NCBI RefSeq assembly: GCF_000803215.1
Contig: NZ_JSXC01000019.1
Coordinates: forward strand, 29,471 to 93,470
DNA length: 64,000 nucleotides
Source of the DNA: Pectobacterium fontis
Lineage (GTDB): Bacteria > Pseudomonadota > Gammaproteobacteria > Enterobacterales > Enterobacteriaceae
Direction: 5' to 3'
In this document: positions 38,905 through 52,105 of the stretch, one piece after another
Position numbering within the stretch: the stretch's first letter is position 1
Layout: the number at the start of each line of letters is the position of its first letter
The notes under the pieces: model-generated
Databases searched by the model: none
Told to the model about the DNA's origin: nothing
The model's input: only the letters and a program-made list of their open reading frames with translations
Program-made: the position numbers and the translations under genes

Positions 38905-40056
38905 TCAGTGGTGGCAGAAGTGATGAATCACCTGCGCAATCAGTTCCCGCGTCGGTTTGATAAATTGGGTATCAATGTATTCATCCGGCTGGTGCGCCTG
39001 TTCGATCGATCCTGGCCCCAGCACCAGCGTCGGGCACAGCGTCTGAATAAACGGCGCTTCGGTGCAGTAGTTGACGATTTCCGTTTTCGTTCCCAGCAAA
39101 TTCTCCACGACGGCTATCAGACGGTGATCCGGCGGGCACTCATAGCCAGGAATGGGGGGATGTAGCTCGTTGATGGTCAAGCGTCCCGGCCAGCGCTGGC
39201 TGACAGGCTCCAGCGCTTCTGACAGCAGCCCGTTCAGATCGTTAAGCGTTATGCCCGGCAGTGGGCGGATATCCATATGTAGTTCGCAGCAACCACAGAT
39301 GCGGTTAGCGGCATCGCCGCCGTGAATGTGCCCGAGGTTCATGGTGGGATGCGGAATGTGGAAAATCGGGTTGTGATAGCGTTCCTGTAAGGTGTTACGC
39401 AGCACCAGCAGGTGGGAAATCGCCTCGTGCATCAACTCAATCGCGTTCACGCCGCGTGAAGGATCGCTGGAGTGGCCGGACTGTCCCTGAATGCGAACCG
39501 CGTTGGACATATGGCCTTTATGTGCGCGTACCGGCTGCAGCGAGGTCGGCTCGCCGATGATGGCGCAGTCCGGGCGAATCTGCGTGGATTCGGAAAAATA
39601 CTGGGCTCCGGCCATGGTGGTTTCTTCATCTGCGGTTGCCAGAACGTAGAGCGGCTTGGTCAGTTTGGTCGGGTCGATATCGCGCAACGCATCAAGAATA
39701 AAGGCAAAAAAACCTTTCATATCTGCCGTACCCAGACCGTACAGCTTATTGTCGTGTTCGGTCAGCGTGAAGGGATCGCGCGTCCAGCGGCCGTCGTCGA
39801 ATGGCACGGTGTCGGTGTGCCCTGCCAACAATAAGCCACCTTTTCCTTCACCAATCCGCGCCAGCATATTAAATTTATTGCGCGTGCCGGGAACCGGTTG
39901 GACTTCCACATGGAAACCGAGATCGCCGAACCAGCCTGCCAGCAGGTTGATTAATGCCTGATTACTTTGATCGAGCGCGCTGTCGGTGGCACTGATGGAC
40001 GGTGTAGCGATTAGTGCCCGATATAGCTCAATAAAAGGGGGTAAATTCATCTTCAC
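38905..40056 (-). CDS. argE: Acetylornithine deacetylase
   Basis: Fifth step of the enterobacterial arginine pathway: hydrolyses N-acetylornithine to ornithine. M20 metallopeptidase of 383 residues. [10 protein letters not shown] and [15 protein letters not shown] hold metal-binding His and Asp; [13 protein letters not shown] carries the catalytic Glu; [15 protein letters not shown] follows. The start is GTG at 40056, giving exact alignment with E. coli ArgE, with AGAGG upstream. It is divergent from argCBH, with the operator between. Confidence 0.97.
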   Translation of the reverse strand: MKMNLPPFIELYRALIATPSISATDSALDQSNQALINLLAGWFGDLGFHVEVQPVPGTRNKFNMLARIGEGKGGLLLAGHTDTVPFDDGRWTRDPFTLTEHDNKLYGLGTADMKGFFAFILDALRDIDPTKLTKPLYVLATADEETTMAGAQYFSESTQIRPDCAIIGEPTSLQPVRAHKGHMSNAVRIQGQSGHSSDPSRGVNAIELMHEAISHLLVLRNTLQERYHNPIFHIPHPTMNLGHIHGGDAANRICGCCELHMDIRPLPGITLNDLNGLLSEALEPVSQRWPGRLTINELHPPIPGYECPPDHRLIAVVENLLGTKTEIVNYCTEAPFIQTLCPTLVLGPGSIEQAHQPDEYIDTQFIKPTRELIAQVIHHFCHH

Positions 40057-40081
40057 TGTTGACAGCCTCTGGTTAGGATAG

Positions 40082-40120
40082 TATCAATATTCATGCATTT
40101 ATTGTGAATAAAAATACATT
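40082..40120. promoter_or_regulatory. Tandem ARG boxes for the arginine repressor
   Basis: Two 18-bp boxes separated by 3 bp: 40082-40099 (imperfect) and 40103-40120 (core TGAATAAAAATACA, a near-perfect match to the ArgR consensus TGAATWWWWATTCA). The 3-bp gap is the usual spacing for hexameric ArgR with arginine. They lie between divergent argE and argCBH, so ArgR would control both. Confidence 0.88.
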
Positions 40121-40258
40121 AATGCCTGGTGAAAGGAAACCCAAAGGTACGGCGATGGCGAGTCGTCACTTTCACTGAGCTTCGCGGGTGAACAGCGTAC
40201 CGACGCTGGTGAGCCCTGTTACCTGTTTCATAGAAAAGTAAGAAGGTATACGGATCCC

Positions 40259-41263
40259 ATGCTGAATACGCTGATTGTTGGTGCAAGTGGTTATACCGGC
40301 GCTGAGCTTGCGCTCTACCTGAACCGTCACCCACAGATGAACATAACCGCTTTGATGGTTTCTGCGCAAAGTGTCGATGCAGGAAAATTGATTTCTGATT
40401 TACACCCGCAGCTTAAAGGCATCATCGATGTTCCGGTAAAACCGCTGACCGATGCGCAAGAAGCGGCGAAAGGGGTGGATGTGGTTTTTCTGGCGACTGA
40501 CCACAAAGTCAGCCACGATTTAGCCCCGGTGTTTCTGGCGGCTGGCTGTACCGTTTTTGATTTATCCGGCGCGTTCCGCGTGCAGGATGCCGAATTCTAT
40601 CGTCGCTACTATGGTTTTGAACACCAGCACGCCGACTGGCTGGCAAAAGCGGTTTACGGTCTGGCGGAATGGCGTGCGGAAAGTGTGAAGCAGGCACAAC
40701 TGATCGCGGTCCCAGGCTGCTATCCCACCGCTGCGCAACTGGCGCTGAAGCCACTGCTGGACGCCCAACTGCTGAACCCGGCTCAGTGGCCGGTGATCAA
40801 TGCCGTGAGCGGCGTGAGCGGCGCGGGGCGTAAAGCATCGCTGACCAGCAGCTTCTGTGAAGTGAGCCTGCAACCGTACGGCATTTTCAACCACCGCCAT
40901 GAACCTGAAATTTCAACTCACCTCGGTACGCCGGTGATCTTTACGCCGCATCTGGGCAACTTCGCTCGCGGTATTCTGGAAACCATCACCTGTCGCTTGC
41001 AGCCGGGCGTTACACAGCAGGATGTCGCCGAAGCCTATCACAACGCCTATCATGATAAGCCGCTGGTTCGCCTGTATGATAAGGGCGTGCCAGCGTTGAA
41101 GTCCGTTGTCGGCCTGCCGTTCTGCGATATCGGTTTCTCCGTTGAGGGTGAGCATCTGATTGTGGTCGCCACGGAAGATAACCTGCTGAAAGGCGCGGCG
41201 GCGCAGGCCGTGCAATGTATGAACATTCGCTTTGGTTTCCCTGAAACCCAATCGTTAATTTAA
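40259..41263 (+). CDS. argC: N-acetyl-gamma-glutamyl-phosphate reductase
   Basis: Third step of arginine synthesis, NADPH-dependent reduction to the semialdehyde. The 334-residue protein has the Rossmann motif [18 protein letters not shown] at the start and the catalytic Cys in [14 protein letters not shown] near residue 154, followed by [10 protein letters not shown]. First gene of argCBH; argB follows after 37 bp. Confidence 0.97.
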   Translation: MLNTLIVGASGYTGAELALYLNRHPQMNITALMVSAQSVDAGKLISDLHPQLKGIIDVPVKPLTDAQEAAKGVDVVFLATDHKVSHDLAPVFLAAGCTVFDLSGAFRVQDAEFYRRYYGFEHQHADWLAKAVYGLAEWRAESVKQAQLIAVPGCYPTAAQLALKPLLDAQLLNPAQWPVINAVSGVSGAGRKASLTSSFCEVSLQPYGIFNHRHEPEISTHLGTPVIFTPHLGNFARGILETITCRLQPGVTQQDVAEAYHNAYHDKPLVRLYDKGVPALKSVVGLPFCDIGFSVEGEHLIVVATEDNLLKGAAAQAVQCMNIRFGFPETQSLI

Positions 41264-41300
41264 TGACTACTGGTCCCGACATTTCGAGGCACTAAGCATA

Positions 41301-42074
41301 ATGAATCCGTTAATTATCAAGTTAGGTGGCGTTTTACTGGACAGCGAAGAAGCGCTGGAGCGTTTGTTCACCGCGCTGGTGACTTACCGTCAGGTGCATC
41401 AGCGGCCGTTGGTGATCGTTCACGGCGGCGGCTGTCTGGTGGATGAGCTAATGAAAAAGCTGTCGCTGCCTGTGGTGAAGAAAAACGGCTTGCGCGTTAC
41501 GCCTGCCGATCAGATCGACATCATCACGGGGGCGCTGGCGGGTTCCGCTAACAAAACGCTGCTGTCATGGGCGAAGAAGCATGACATCAACTCGGTTGGC
41601 TTGTGTCTGGGCGATGGCGGCAGCACGACGGTCACGCAGTTAGATGAAGCGCTGGGTTTTGTGGGTAAAGCGGAAGCGGGATCGCCTGCACTGCTGAATA
41701 CGCTGCTGTCTGCGGGCTATCTGCCTGTTGTTAGCTCTATCGGTATTACGGCGCAGGGCGACCTGATGAACGTCAATGCCGATCAGGCGGCGACGGCGCT
41801 GGCGCAAACGCTGGGCGCGGATTTAATCCTGCTGTCCGACGTGAGTGGCATTCTGGACGGTAAAGGCCAACGTATTGCCGAAATGACGGCAGAGAAAGCC
41901 GAGCAACTGATTGCTCAGGGCATCATCACCGACGGCATGATTGTGAAGGTCAACGCCGCGCTGGATGCCGCGCGTGCGCTGGGGCGTCCGGTTGATATCG
42001 CCAGTTGGCGTCACGCTGAGCAACTACCTGCGTTGTTCAACGGCGTGGCGATTGGTACGCGTATTCTGGCGTAA
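41301..42074 (+). CDS. argB: Acetylglutamate kinase
   Basis: Second step of arginine synthesis: phosphorylates N-acetylglutamate. Amino-acid kinase family, 257 residues, as E. coli Arg[14 protein letters not shown] at the front (Lys in the phosphate site), [14 protein letters not shown], and [14 protein letters not shown] then [13 protein letters not shown] hold nucleotide and substrate contacts. The enzyme is the short form that lacks the N-terminal helix of arginine-inhibited types. Confidence 0.97.
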   Translation: MNPLIIKLGGVLLDSEEALERLFTALVTYRQVHQRPLVIVHGGGCLVDELMKKLSLPVVKKNGLRVTPADQIDIITGALAGSANKTLLSWAKKHDINSVGLCLGDGGSTTVTQLDEALGFVGKAEAGSPALLNTLLSAGYLPVVSSIGITAQGDLMNVNADQAATALAQTLGADLILLSDVSGILDGKGQRIAEMTAEKAEQLIAQGIITDGMIVKVNAALDAARALGRPVDIASWRHAEQLPALFNGVAIGTRILA

Positions 42075-42136
42075 GTGGTTTCTGGGTATGGCATGATGCG
42101 ATACCAACATGAATGACATTTTTGGGAGTAAGAGCT

Positions 42137-43510
42137 ATGGCTTTGTGGGGCGGTCGGTTTAGTCAGGCAGCAGATCAGCGTTTTAAACAATTTAATGACT
42201 CACTGCGGTTTGATTACCGTCTGGCGGAACAGGACATCGTTGGTTCGATTGGCTGGTCAAAAGCGCTGGTGACGGTCAATGTGCTCAGCGAGCAGGAGCA
42301 GCAGCAACTGGAACAGGCGCTAAATGCGCTGCTGGTTGAGGTTCAAGCCGATCCTGAGATGATCCTGCAAAGCGATGCAGAAGATATTCATAGCTGGGTT
42401 GAACAGCGCCTGATCGAGAAAGTCGGTGATTTAGGTAAAAAGCTGCATACCGGCCGTAGCCGTAACGATCAGGTGGCGACCGATCTGAAACTGTGGTGCA
42501 AGGCACAGATTGCCGAGCTGCTGTTGTCGGTACGCCAGTTGCGTCAGGCGTTGGTTACGACGGCGGAAGCCAATCAGGATGCGGTGATGCCGGGTTACAC
42601 CCACTTGCAGCGCGCACAGCCAGTGACGTTTGCCCACTGGTGTCTGGCCTACCACGAAATGCTGGCGCGCGATGAAAGCCGTCTGGAAGATACGCTCAAG
42701 CGTCTGGATGTCAGCCCGTTGGGCTGCGGTGCGCTGGCGGGAACGGCGTATCCGATTGACCGCGAACAACTGGCGGGCTGGTTAGGGTTTGCCTCGGCCA
42801 CGCGTAACAGTCTGGACACGGTTTCCGATCGCGATCATGTGCTGGAACTGCTATCTGATGCCTCGATCGGCATGGTCCATCTGTCGCGCTTTGCCGAAGA
42901 TCTGATTTTCTTCAACAGCGGTGAAGCGGCGTTTGTCGAGCTGTCTGACCGTGTGACATCCGGTTCTTCCCTGATGCCACAGAAGAAAAACCCGGATGCG
43001 CTGGAGCTGATTCGCGGTAAATGCGGTCGCGTACAGGGCGCGTTGACAGGCATGATGATGACGCTCAAAGGCCTGCCGCTGGCGTACAACAAAGACATGC
43101 AGGAAGACAAAGAAGGGCTGTTTGATGCGCTGGATACCTGGCATGACTGCCTGATGATGGCGGGTCTGGTGCTGGAAGGCATTCAGGTTAAGCGTCCACG
43201 TTGTAAAGAAGCGGCTGAGCAAGGCTACGCGAACTCCACCGAACTGGCGGATTATCTGGTGGCGAAAGGCGTTCCGTTCCGTGAAGCGCACCACATCGTA
43301 GGTGAAGCGGTGGTGGAAGCGATTCGTCAGGGTAAAGCGCTGGAAGCGCTGCCGCTGGCCGATCTGCAAAAATTCAGCGCGGTGATTGGCGAGGATGTAT
43401 ACCCCATTCTGGCGTTGCAATCCTGTCTGGATAAACGCGCTGCGCAAGGTGGTGTGTCACCCCAGCAGGTCGCTAAAGCGATCAGCGATGCGAAACAGCG
43501 TTTAAGCTAA
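42137..43510 (+). CDS. argH: Argininosuccinate lyase
   Basis: Last step of arginine synthesis: splits argininosuccinate into arginine and fumarate. The 457-residue protein has [13 protein letters not shown] at the start, [13 protein letters not shown] and [13 protein letters not shown] with catalytic residues, and the fumarase/aspartase signature [12 protein letters not shown] with the mobile-loop Ser. The ATG at 42137 has GGAGT upstream. argG is not in this operon. A strong hairpin follows. Confidence 0.97.
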   Translation: MALWGGRFSQAADQRFKQFNDSLRFDYRLAEQDIVGSIGWSKALVTVNVLSEQEQQQLEQALNALLVEVQADPEMILQSDAEDIHSWVEQRLIEKVGDLGKKLHTGRSRNDQVATDLKLWCKAQIAELLLSVRQLRQALVTTAEANQDAVMPGYTHLQRAQPVTFAHWCLAYHEMLARDESRLEDTLKRLDVSPLGCGALAGTAYPIDREQLAGWLGFASATRNSLDTVSDRDHVLELLSDASIGMVHLSRFAEDLIFFNSGEAAFVELSDRVTSGSSLMPQKKNPDALELIRGKCGRVQGALTGMMMTLKGLPLAYNKDMQEDKEGLFDALDTWHDCLMMAGLVLEGIQVKRPRCKEAAEQGYANSTELADYLVAKGVPFREAHHIVGEAVVEAIRQGKALEALPLADLQKFSAVIGEDVYPILALQSCLDKRAAQGGVSPQQVAKAISDAKQRLS

Positions 43511-43529
43511 GTCCACGCTGTACCCTAAG

Positions 43530-43558
43530 TTCCCCCAACATTGGTGTTGGGGGAATTT
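43530..43558 (+). terminator. Terminator hairpin after argH
   Basis: TTCCCCCAACA and TGTTGGGGGAA (43530-43555) form a perfect 11-bp stem around TTGG. Only three T follow, so efficiency is uncertain. Confidence 0.65.
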
Positions 43559-43723
43559 CAGCGTTACTCATCTGATTCTTCTGCAAATTATCGCCTATCC
43601 CTGTTCATATGGAATGCGGTTCGCATTTTTCTACTCAGTACATCCTCAACCTGAATTGTTTCTGGACATCCATACAGTATCATTTTACCTTGACCGACAG
43701 CGTGGAAGGCCGGCGGAGGCAAA

Positions 43724-45286
43724 GTGGATATCAGCATATTTTATGGTCTGGGCGGCAGTGCTGTGGGGCTATTGGTCGGGTGGTTGATTGCCAGCCTGAT
43801 TCATCAGCAGAAGCTGGCGCAGCATGACACCGAACAGCGGCTGTTAGCGCAGACATTGCAACAGGCGCAACAGTCACTCAGCGAACAGCAACAGGTTAAG
43901 CAGCAAGATGAACAGCGCATACGGCAAAACGAGCTGGAATTGCGCACGGCTCATGCTCAACTCTCTGCCAACCATGAAAAACTGCAACAGCTTGCGGAAC
44001 TCCGCGCGGAGTGCGTGCAGCTAAATCAGGAACTGCGTGTGTTGCGCGAAATCAATAGCGCGCAGGAGGCGGAACTGCGTGAAGTCACTATTCGGCTGGA
44101 AGAAACCCGTATGGCGGCGGAAGAAAAGCAGCGGCTGCTGAGCAATAGCGAACAGCGGCTGACGACGCAGTTTGAGAATCTGGCGAACCGGATTTTTGAA
44201 CACAGCGGGCGCAAGGTGGATGAGCAAAATAAACAGAGTCTGGATAAGCTGCTAATGCCGCTGCGCGAGCAGCTTGATGGGTTCCGGCGTCAGGTACAGG
44301 ACAGCTTTGGCGCGGAGGCGCGTGAACGCCACACGCTGGCGCACGAAATCCGCAATCTGCAACAGTTGAACGCGAAAATGGCACATGAGGCCATCAACCT
44401 GACGAAAGCGCTAAAAGGTGACAATAAAACGCAAGGTAACTGGGGCGAGGTGGTGTTAAGTCGCGTGCTGGAGGCCTCTGGCCTGCGTGAAGGCTATGAG
44501 TACCAAACACAGGTTAGCGTGCAAACGGGGACGAATAGCCGCCTGCAACCCGATGTCATTGTGCGTTTACCGCAGGGCAAAGATGTCGTGATCGATGCCA
44601 AGATGTCGCTGGTGGCTTACGAGCGTTATTTCAATAGTGACGATGATGCAGAGCGCAGTGTGGCGCTGAATGAACATTTGCTCTCGGTGCGTAGCCACAT
44701 TCGCCAACTGAGCAGCAAAGATTACCAGCAGCTTCCGGGACTGCGTTCGTTAGACTATGTACTGATGTTTATTCCCGTCGAACCCGCTTTTCTGGTCGCT
44801 ATCGATCGCCAGCCCGAATTGATCAACGAGGCGTTAAAGCACAATATTATGCTGGTCAGCCCGACCACGCTGCTGGTGGCGTTACGCACCATCACCAATT
44901 TATGGCGCTATGAACAACAGAGTCGCAATGCGCAGCAGATCGCGGAAAAGGCGTCGCGGCTATACGATAAACTGCGGTTGTTTGTCGACGACATGGAGAC
45001 GCTGGGACAGAGTCTGGATAAGGCACAGGGCACGTACCGCCAAGCGATGAATAAACTTTCCTCTGGGCGTGGTAACCTTATCGGCCAAGCCGAGGGGTTC
45101 CGCGCGTTGGGTGTTGAAATTAAACGCACGATCAGCCCGTCATTGGCGGAAAAAGCCACGGCGCATGAGCACGCTGAGCACGACGCATTATCTGACTCAG
45201 TCGCCTCCAACCGTGCCTCACCTGCCGTAAAAACGGAAGGTGAGGAGGGGAAAGCCGCCGTCGCTACTCGTACTAACCCGGACTAG
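43724..45286 (+). CDS. rmuC: DNA recombination protein RmuC
   Basis: Member of the RmuC family, linked to limiting DNA inversions at short inverted repeats; mechanism not settled. The 520-residue protein has an N-terminal membrane anchor (about residues 10-26, SAVGLLVGWLIASLIH), a Gln/Glu-rich coiled coil (about 27-150), and a conserved nuclease-like domain with GDNKTQGNWGEVVL, QPDVIVRLPQGKDVVIDAKM and YVLMFIPVEPAFL. The DxK-type motif VIDAKM suggests a restriction-endonuclease fold. The start is GTG at 43724. The C-terminal 50 residues are variable. Confidence 0.95.
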   Translation: MDISIFYGLGGSAVGLLVGWLIASLIHQQKLAQHDTEQRLLAQTLQQAQQSLSEQQQVKQQDEQRIRQNELELRTAHAQLSANHEKLQQLAELRAECVQLNQELRVLREINSAQEAELREVTIRLEETRMAAEEKQRLLSNSEQRLTTQFENLANRIFEHSGRKVDEQNKQSLDKLLMPLREQLDGFRRQVQDSFGAEARERHTLAHEIRNLQQLNAKMAHEAINLTKALKGDNKTQGNWGEVVLSRVLEASGLREGYEYQTQVSVQTGTNSRLQPDVIVRLPQGKDVVIDAKMSLVAYERYFNSDDDAERSVALNEHLLSVRSHIRQLSSKDYQQLPGLRSLDYVLMFIPVEPAFLVAIDRQPELINEALKHNIMLVSPTTLLVALRTITNLWRYEQQSRNAQQIAEKASRLYDKLRLFVDDMETLGQSLDKAQGTYRQAMNKLSSGRGNLIGQAEGFRALGVEIKRTISPSLAEKATAHEHAEHDALSDSVASNRASPAVKTEGEEGKAAVATRTNPD

Positions 45287-45350
45287 ACAGGTATGGATTT
45301 CACGGGTTGGCACCCATGTGATACGAAATTAGTGCAGTGGGGTTTTTATA

Positions 45351-45388
45351 CGGGTCTGGTACACTCTTACCATTAATGGGTAGACCCG
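45351..45388 (+). promoter_or_regulatory. Inverted repeat in the ubiE leader
   Basis: CGGGTCT (45351-45357) and AGACCCG (45382-45388) are complementary. The sequence between contains the palindrome CCATTAATGG. It ends 29 bp before ubiE and could fold in the mRNA leader or bind a protein. Confidence 0.4.
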
Positions 45389-45417
45389 AAATTTGACTGG
45401 AATAGTAGGCGGATAAG

Positions 45418-46173
45418 ATGGCAAGTGAGCAGGAGAAAACGGCCGACTTTGGTTTTCGGACTGTCGCCAGGGATGAAAAAGAAGTCATGGTGGCTGAGGT
45501 TTTTCATTCTGTAGCAGCAAAGTATGACTTAATGAATGACCTAATGTCTTTCGGTATCCATCGTATCTGGAAGCGTTTCACCATTGAATGCAGTGGGGTA
45601 AGACGTAACCAGCGTGTTCTGGATCTGGCCGGAGGAACAGGGGATTTAACCGCTAAATTCTCCCGTATGGTTGGCGAAGGTGGTGAAGTCATTCTGGCGG
45701 ATATCAACGCATCCATGCTGAAAGTGGGTCGCGAGAAACTGCGTAACAAAGGCATTATTGACAATATCAACTATGTGCAGGCTAATGCAGAAGCGCTACC
45801 GTTCCCTGATGATTTCTTCGACTGCATAACGATCTCCTTTGGCCTACGCAACGTGACGGACAAAAACAAAGCGCTGCGCTCAATGTTCCGCGTGTTGAAG
45901 CCAGGTGGGCGGTTACTGGTGTTGGAGTTTTCCAAACCGGTGATCAAACAACTGAGCACCGTTTATGATGCTTATTCATTCCATATCCTGCCGAGGATTG
46001 GTGAAGCCGTGGCAAGTGATGCCGGGAGTTACCGCTATCTGGCTGAGTCCATCCGTATGCACCCCGATCAGGATACGCTGAAAGGGATGATGAGCGACGC
46101 CGGCTTTGACAGCGTTAACTACTTCAACCTCACTGGTGGCATTGTCGCGCTGCATCGTGGGTTCAAATTCTGA
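45418..46173 (+). CDS. ubiE: Ubiquinone/menaquinone C-methyltransferase
   Basis: S-adenosylmethionine-dependent methyltransferase acting in both ubiquinone and menaquinone synthesis. 251 residues, same as E. coli. [15 protein letters not shown] near 65-79 is the SAM-binding motif [19 protein letters not shown] and [22 protein letters not shown] are family signatures. First gene of ubiE-ubiJ-ubiB. Confidence 0.98.
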   Translation: MASEQEKTADFGFRTVARDEKEVMVAEVFHSVAAKYDLMNDLMSFGIHRIWKRFTIECSGVRRNQRVLDLAGGTGDLTAKFSRMVGEGGEVILADINASMLKVGREKLRNKGIIDNINYVQANAEALPFPDDFFDCITISFGLRNVTDKNKALRSMFRVLKPGGRLLVLEFSKPVIKQLSTVYDAYSFHILPRIGEAVASDAGSYRYLAESIRMHPDQDTLKGMMSDAGFDSVNYFNLTGGIVALHRGFKF

Positions 46174-46185
46174 TTGGAAACGCCA

Positions 46186-46809
46186 ATGCTGATAACGTCT
46201 TTTCTGACTGCTACGCTGGAAACCGCGCTGAATCAGCTACTTTTTCACGATACTGCTTCTTGTGATAGAAGCATGAAATCCGCTCGCCAGCGCTTACAGG
46301 GAAAAACACTGCAAATTGAACTGGCTGAACTGGATGTGCCCGTGGTGCTGGTGTTTAACGAACAGCGGCTGGATGTGGTCAGCCAGTGGGGCGAGTTGGC
46401 TGATTGCCGCCTGAAAACCCGCGTGCCGGTGCTGATGAAATTACGCGATCGCCAGCAGCTATCATCTTTGATGCGTAGCGGTGAACTGGTGATTGAAGGT
46501 GATATTCACGTCGTTCAGCAGTTCATCATATTGTGCGATCTGGCGGAGTTCGATCCGGCGGAATGGCTGGCTCCGTATGTGGGCGATATTGTCGCTCAGG
46601 GACTTAGCCAGACGGCACAGAAAACCTTTAGTTTCCTGAAGCGATCGTTACATCGGCAACAACATTTCCTTGCTGAGACGGTAACGGAAGAGTGGCGACT
46701 GGCTCCAGGAAAATTGGAAAATGCCTGGTTCCATGAAGAGGTTGTTGCGCTGGAAAAATCCGCCGACATGTTGTCCGAACGGTTGGCGAAGCTGGAGGCT
46801 TTACGATGA
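46186..46809 (+). CDS. ubiJ: Ubiquinone biosynthesis accessory factor UbiJ
   Basis: Cytosolic protein with a lipid-binding SCP2 domain, needed for the aerobic ubiquinone complex. 207 residues; [22 protein letters not shown] and [21 protein letters not shown] correspond to the conserved core, with an EEWRLAPG segment and a coiled C-terminus. The ATG at 46186 with GGAAA upstream is preferred to the TTG at 46174. Its stop overlaps the ubiB start by 4 bp. Confidence 0.95.
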   Translation: MLITSFLTATLETALNQLLFHDTASCDRSMKSARQRLQGKTLQIELAELDVPVVLVFNEQRLDVVSQWGELADCRLKTRVPVLMKLRDRQQLSSLMRSGELVIEGDIHVVQQFIILCDLAEFDPAEWLAPYVGDIVAQGLSQTAQKTFSFLKRSLHRQQHFLAETVTEEWRLAPGKLENAWFHEEVVALEKSADMLSERLAKLEALR

Positions 46810-48446
46810 CGCCCGGTGAATTACGCCGCCTTTACAGCATTGTGCGTGTGCTGTTGAGCTATGGTCTGGACGAACTTATTCCTAAAATGCGTTTGACGCT
46901 TCCGCTGCGCGCGGGGCGTTGTCTTCTGTTCTGGTTACCTAACCGCCACCGCAACATGCCTTTAGGGGAACGCCTGCGTTTGGCGCTTCAGGAATTGGGG
47001 CCGGTGTGGATTAAATTCGGACAAATGATGTCTACGCGCCGCGATCTGTTCCCACCGGCTATCGCCGATCAACTGGCGATGTTGCAGGACAAGGTAGAGC
47101 CGTTTGATGGCAAACTGGCGCGTAAGCAAATTGAGCTATCGATGGGGGACATCCCTCTGGAAGCGTGGTTTGATGATTTTGACATTACACCACTAGCCTC
47201 AGCTTCAATAGCTCAAGTGCATACCGCACGCTTGAAAAGCACGGGAAAAGAGATCGTTATCAAAGTGATCCGCCCGGATATCCTGCCTGTTATCAAGGCC
47301 GACATGCGTCTGATGAAACGGCTGGCAGGCTGGTTGCCCCGTTTGTTGCCGGATGGTCGCCGCCTGCGTCCTCGTGAAGTCGTGTTGGAATACGAAAAAA
47401 CGCTGCTTGATGAACTGAACCTGCTGCGAGAAGCGGCAAATGCCATCCAACTGCGGCGTAATTTTGATGATAGCCCGATGCTGTATGTGCCGGAAATCTA
47501 TTCGGATTATTGCAGCGAAAGTATGCTGGTGATGGAGCGAATTTACGGTATTCCCGTTTCTGATATCGATGCGCTGAAAGCGAATGGTACAGATATGAAG
47601 CTACTGGCAGAGCGTGGCGTGCAGGTTTTCTTCACGCAGGTCTTCCGTGACAGTTTCTTCCATGCGGATATGCATCCGGGCAATATCTTTGTCAGCTATG
47701 AGCACCCAGAAGATCCGCAATACATCGGTATTGATTGTGGGATTGTCGGTTCGTTGAATAAAGAAGATAAGCGCTACCTTGCTGAGAATTTCATCGCTTT
47801 CTTCAACCGTGATTATCGCAAAGTCGCCGAACTGCATGTGGATTCTGGCTGGGTGCCGGCAGATACCAATGTTGCAGATTTTGAATTTGCGATTCGTACG
47901 GTTTGTGAACCGATCTTCGAGAAGCCGTTGGCGGAAATTTCGTTCGGCCATGTATTGTTGAATTTATTTAATACGGCACGTCGCTTCAATATGGAAGTGC
48001 AGCCTCAACTGGTGTTGCTGCAAAAAACGCTGCTGTATATTGAAGGTGTAGGCCGACAGCTTTATCCTCAGCTTGACCTGTGGAAAACGGCTAAGCCGTT
48101 TCTGGAAACCTGGCTCAAGCAGCAGGTCGGTTTGCCTGCGGTGTTCCGTGCTCTTAAAGAAAAAGCACCGTTCTGGGCTGAAAAATTGCCGGAAGTACCT
48201 GAATTGTTTTATGACGGGTTGCGTCAGCATAAGATGTTAAAGCACAGTGTCGATCAACTCGCCTATGAGTTGAAAACGCAGCATGCGCGGCAAGGGCAGT
48301 CACGATATCTTTTGGGTATTGGCGCAACGCTGTTAATCAGTGGTACGTTGTTACTGATCAGCCGTGTTGAAGCCGATATGGTTCCTGCGGGGCTGATGGC
48401 CGCCGGAATTGTTGCCTGGATTATCGGTTGGCGTCGAACTCGTTGA
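46806..48446 (+). CDS. ubiB: Ubiquinone biosynthesis protein UbiB (atypical kinase)
   Basis: ABC1/ADCK family protein needed for ubiquinone synthesis, thought to be an ATPase helping lipid precursors reach the soluble enzymes. 546 residues, as in E. coli. [14 protein letters not shown] is the KxGQ motif, [15 protein letters not shown] replaces the Gly-rich loop with Ala, and [14 protein letters not shown] plus GIDCGIVG are the kinase catalytic and metal motifs. Two C-terminal transmembrane helices are at about 500-543. Coupled to ubiJ. Confidence 0.97.
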   Translation: MTPGELRRLYSIVRVLLSYGLDELIPKMRLTLPLRAGRCLLFWLPNRHRNMPLGERLRLALQELGPVWIKFGQMMSTRRDLFPPAIADQLAMLQDKVEPFDGKLARKQIELSMGDIPLEAWFDDFDITPLASASIAQVHTARLKSTGKEIVIKVIRPDILPVIKADMRLMKRLAGWLPRLLPDGRRLRPREVVLEYEKTLLDELNLLREAANAIQLRRNFDDSPMLYVPEIYSDYCSESMLVMERIYGIPVSDIDALKANGTDMKLLAERGVQVFFTQVFRDSFFHADMHPGNIFVSYEHPEDPQYIGIDCGIVGSLNKEDKRYLAENFIAFFNRDYRKVAELHVDSGWVPADTNVADFEFAIRTVCEPIFEKPLAEISFGHVLLNLFNTARRFNMEVQPQLVLLQKTLLYIEGVGRQLYPQLDLWKTAKPFLETWLKQQVGLPAVFRALKEKAPFWAEKLPEVPELFYDGLRQHKMLKHSVDQLAYELKTQHARQGQSRYLLGIGATLLISGTLLLISRVEADMVPAGLMAAGIVAWIIGWRRTR

Positions 48447-48527
48447 AGCAGATCATGATGCACGTCAGAATGACCTAATATAATAACGGTGGTTCTGTTG
48501 TTCCCCTTTTAAAAAGAGGTAAATGTT

Positions 48528-48788
48528 ATGGGTGGTATTAGTATCTGGAATCTGTTGATTATCGCAGTCATCGTCATATTGCTGTTCGGAACCAACAAGC
48601 TGAGAACGCTGGGTTCGGATCTGGGGGCATCAATCAAAGGTTTTAAGAAAGCGATGGGTGACGATCAACCGTCCACTAATGCAGACAAAACGCAGCCGGA
48701 CGCTGATTTCTCTACTAAGTCGATCGCTGACAACCAAACAGACGTCAAGCAGGACGAGACGAAGAGCCAGCATAAAGAGCAGGTGTAA
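48528..48788 (+). CDS. tatA: Sec-independent translocase subunit TatA
   Basis: Forms the membrane-weakening oligomer of the twin-arginine export system. 86 residues: short periplasmic start, one transmembrane helix (about 3-21, [18 protein letters not shown]), the [14 protein letters not shown] hinge, and an amphipathic helix with acidic tail. AGAGG precedes the ATG. tatB starts 3 bp after its stop. Confidence 0.97.
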   Translation: MGGISIWNLLIIAVIVILLFGTNKLRTLGSDLGASIKGFKKAMGDDQPSTNADKTQPDADFSTKSIADNQTDVKQDETKSQHKEQV

Positions 48789-48791
48789 CCT

Positions 48792-49364
48792 GTGTTCGAT
48801 ATCGGTTTTGGTGAGTTGCTATTGGTGATGGTTCTTGGCCTGGTTGTTCTTGGGCCGGAGCGTTTACCTGTGGCGGTCAAGACAGTGGCGAGCTGGATTA
48901 GAACGCTGCGCTCACTGGCGTCTACTGTACAGAATGAGCTGTCGCAGGAGCTGAAACTTCAGGAGTTTCAGGAAAGCTTGAAGAAAGTCGAAAAAGCCAG
49001 TTTGCAGAATCTGTCCCCGGAGTTGAAAGCCTCAATGGATGAACTTAAAGAAGCGGCAGATGCGATGAAACGTGGCTATACCGAACCCGTGTCATTGCAA
49101 AAATCACATGATCATGGCGCGACGGGGGAACCGCAGCGCAACGTTCCGTTAAACGATCCTGAAGCCGCCTACGATGGGGTGATTGAAGCGGAAACCGCAG
49201 TACGTCCGGCAGATAGCCAGCAGAAGCCTGAAAACGCTGCTGCTGAACATCATCATGATGGTCGCAATGCCACAAGTGATGCTGCTGTCAGTAACGATAA
49301 TACCAAACCTGAGCAGTCCCAGTTTTCTACTGTTTCTGCCCGTCAACCGAGCGATAGTCGTTAG
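48792..49364 (+). CDS. tatB: Sec-independent translocase subunit TatB
   Basis: Receptor-complex partner of TatC. 190 residues: one transmembrane helix (about 2-20, [20 protein letters not shown]), the conserved Glu in GELLLV, the [10 protein letters not shown] hinge, and a long amphipathic helix up to about 100, then a variable Ala/Glu/Asn-rich tail. The start is GTG at 48792. Confidence 0.96.
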   Translation: MFDIGFGELLLVMVLGLVVLGPERLPVAVKTVASWIRTLRSLASTVQNELSQELKLQEFQESLKKVEKASLQNLSPELKASMDELKEAADAMKRGYTEPVSLQKSHDHGATGEPQRNVPLNDPEAAYDGVIEAETAVRPADSQQKPENAAAEHHHDGRNATSDAAVSNDNTKPEQSQFSTVSARQPSDSR

Positions 49365-49367
49365 TTT

Positions 49368-50120
49368 ATGGCCGATGAAGATACTCAACCGCTAATTAGT
49401 CACCTGATTGAGCTACGTAAGCGGTTATTGAACAGCATCATCTGTGTGCTGGCGGTATTTATTGTGCTGGTTTTTTTTGCCAACGATATTTATCAACTGA
49501 TTTCCGCTCCGCTCATTGAGCAACTGCCTGCCGGTGCGAACATGATCGCAACGGATGTTGCATCACCGTTCTTCACACCGATAAAGCTGACGATGATTGT
49601 CTCGGTGTTTGTTGCTGCGCCACTGGTTTTGTATCAGGTGTGGGCATTCGTCGCTCCCGCTCTGTATAAACACGAACGCCGTTTAATGATGCCGTTGCTG
49701 GTGTCGAGCAGCCTGCTGTTTTATGCGGGTATGGCGTTTGCCTATTTTGTCGTCTTCCCCTTGGCGTTCGGCTTTTTTACGAAAACAGCGCCCGTTGGCG
49801 TGCTGATTGCGACCGACATCAATAACTACCTCGATTTTGTTATGGCGCTGTTCATGGCGTTCGGCGTATCGTTTGAAGTGCCCGTTGCGATTGTGCTGCT
49901 CTGTTGGAGTGGCGTGGTGACGCCAGAAGAACTGAAGAAAAAGCGCCCCTATATTTTGGTGGGAGCATTCGTGGTGGGAATGTTGCTAACTCCGCCGGAT
50001 GTGTTCTCACAGACGCTGCTGGCAATTCCCATGTACCTGCTGTTTGAGATCGGTGTCTTCTTCGCGCGGTTTTATGTTGGTAAAGGCCGACGGGCTGAGA
50101 CGGAAGAGCCATCGCAGTGA
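49368..50120 (+). CDS. tatC: Sec-independent translocase subunit TatC
   Basis: Membrane receptor for twin-arginine signal peptides. 250 residues with six transmembrane helices. The N-terminal [16 protein letters not shown] carries the conserved Glu and Arg, and [14 protein letters not shown] the Glu of TM4. It starts 3 bp after tatB. A terminator separates it from tatD. Confidence 0.97.
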   Translation: MADEDTQPLISHLIELRKRLLNSIICVLAVFIVLVFFANDIYQLISAPLIEQLPAGANMIATDVASPFFTPIKLTMIVSVFVAAPLVLYQVWAFVAPALYKHERRLMMPLLVSSSLLFYAGMAFAYFVVFPLAFGFFTKTAPVGVLIATDINNYLDFVMALFMAFGVSFEVPVAIVLLCWSGVVTPEELKKKRPYILVGAFVVGMLLTPPDVFSQTLLAIPMYLLFEIGVFFARFYVGKGRRAETEEPSQ

Positions 50121-50151
50121 CTCACGGCTCCCTGCGGCAGGACGGTAAAAT

Positions 50152-50180
50152 GACCTCTCTTTGAGAGGTCTTATTTTTTA
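50152..50180 (+). terminator. Intrinsic terminator after tatC
   Basis: GACCTCTC (50152-50159) pairs with GAGAGGTC (50163-50170), followed by TTATTTTTT. Confidence 0.9.
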
Positions 50181-50198
50181 TTCGCCAGAGTGAGAGTT

Positions 50199-52021
<1,823 letters not shown>

Positions 52022-52028
52022 ACCTGTT

Positions 52029-52061
52029 CTCATCCAGCGTGATGTAAACATGCCGGATGAG
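52029..52061. repeat. Hairpin between convergent hemB and rfaH
   Basis: CTCATCC (52029-52035) pairs with GGATGAG (52055-52061) and the inner GCGTG with CATGC. No T-run follows directly, so termination is only possible. Confidence 0.5.
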
Positions 52062-52105
52062 GACAATCGCGTTGGACTATTTTTAAAGACTGTTTTTTCA
52101 AATAA

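Noticed and set aside
42851..43447. 198-codon antisense frame over argH
   Set aside because: Shadow of argH codon bias; no RBS and no recognisable domain.
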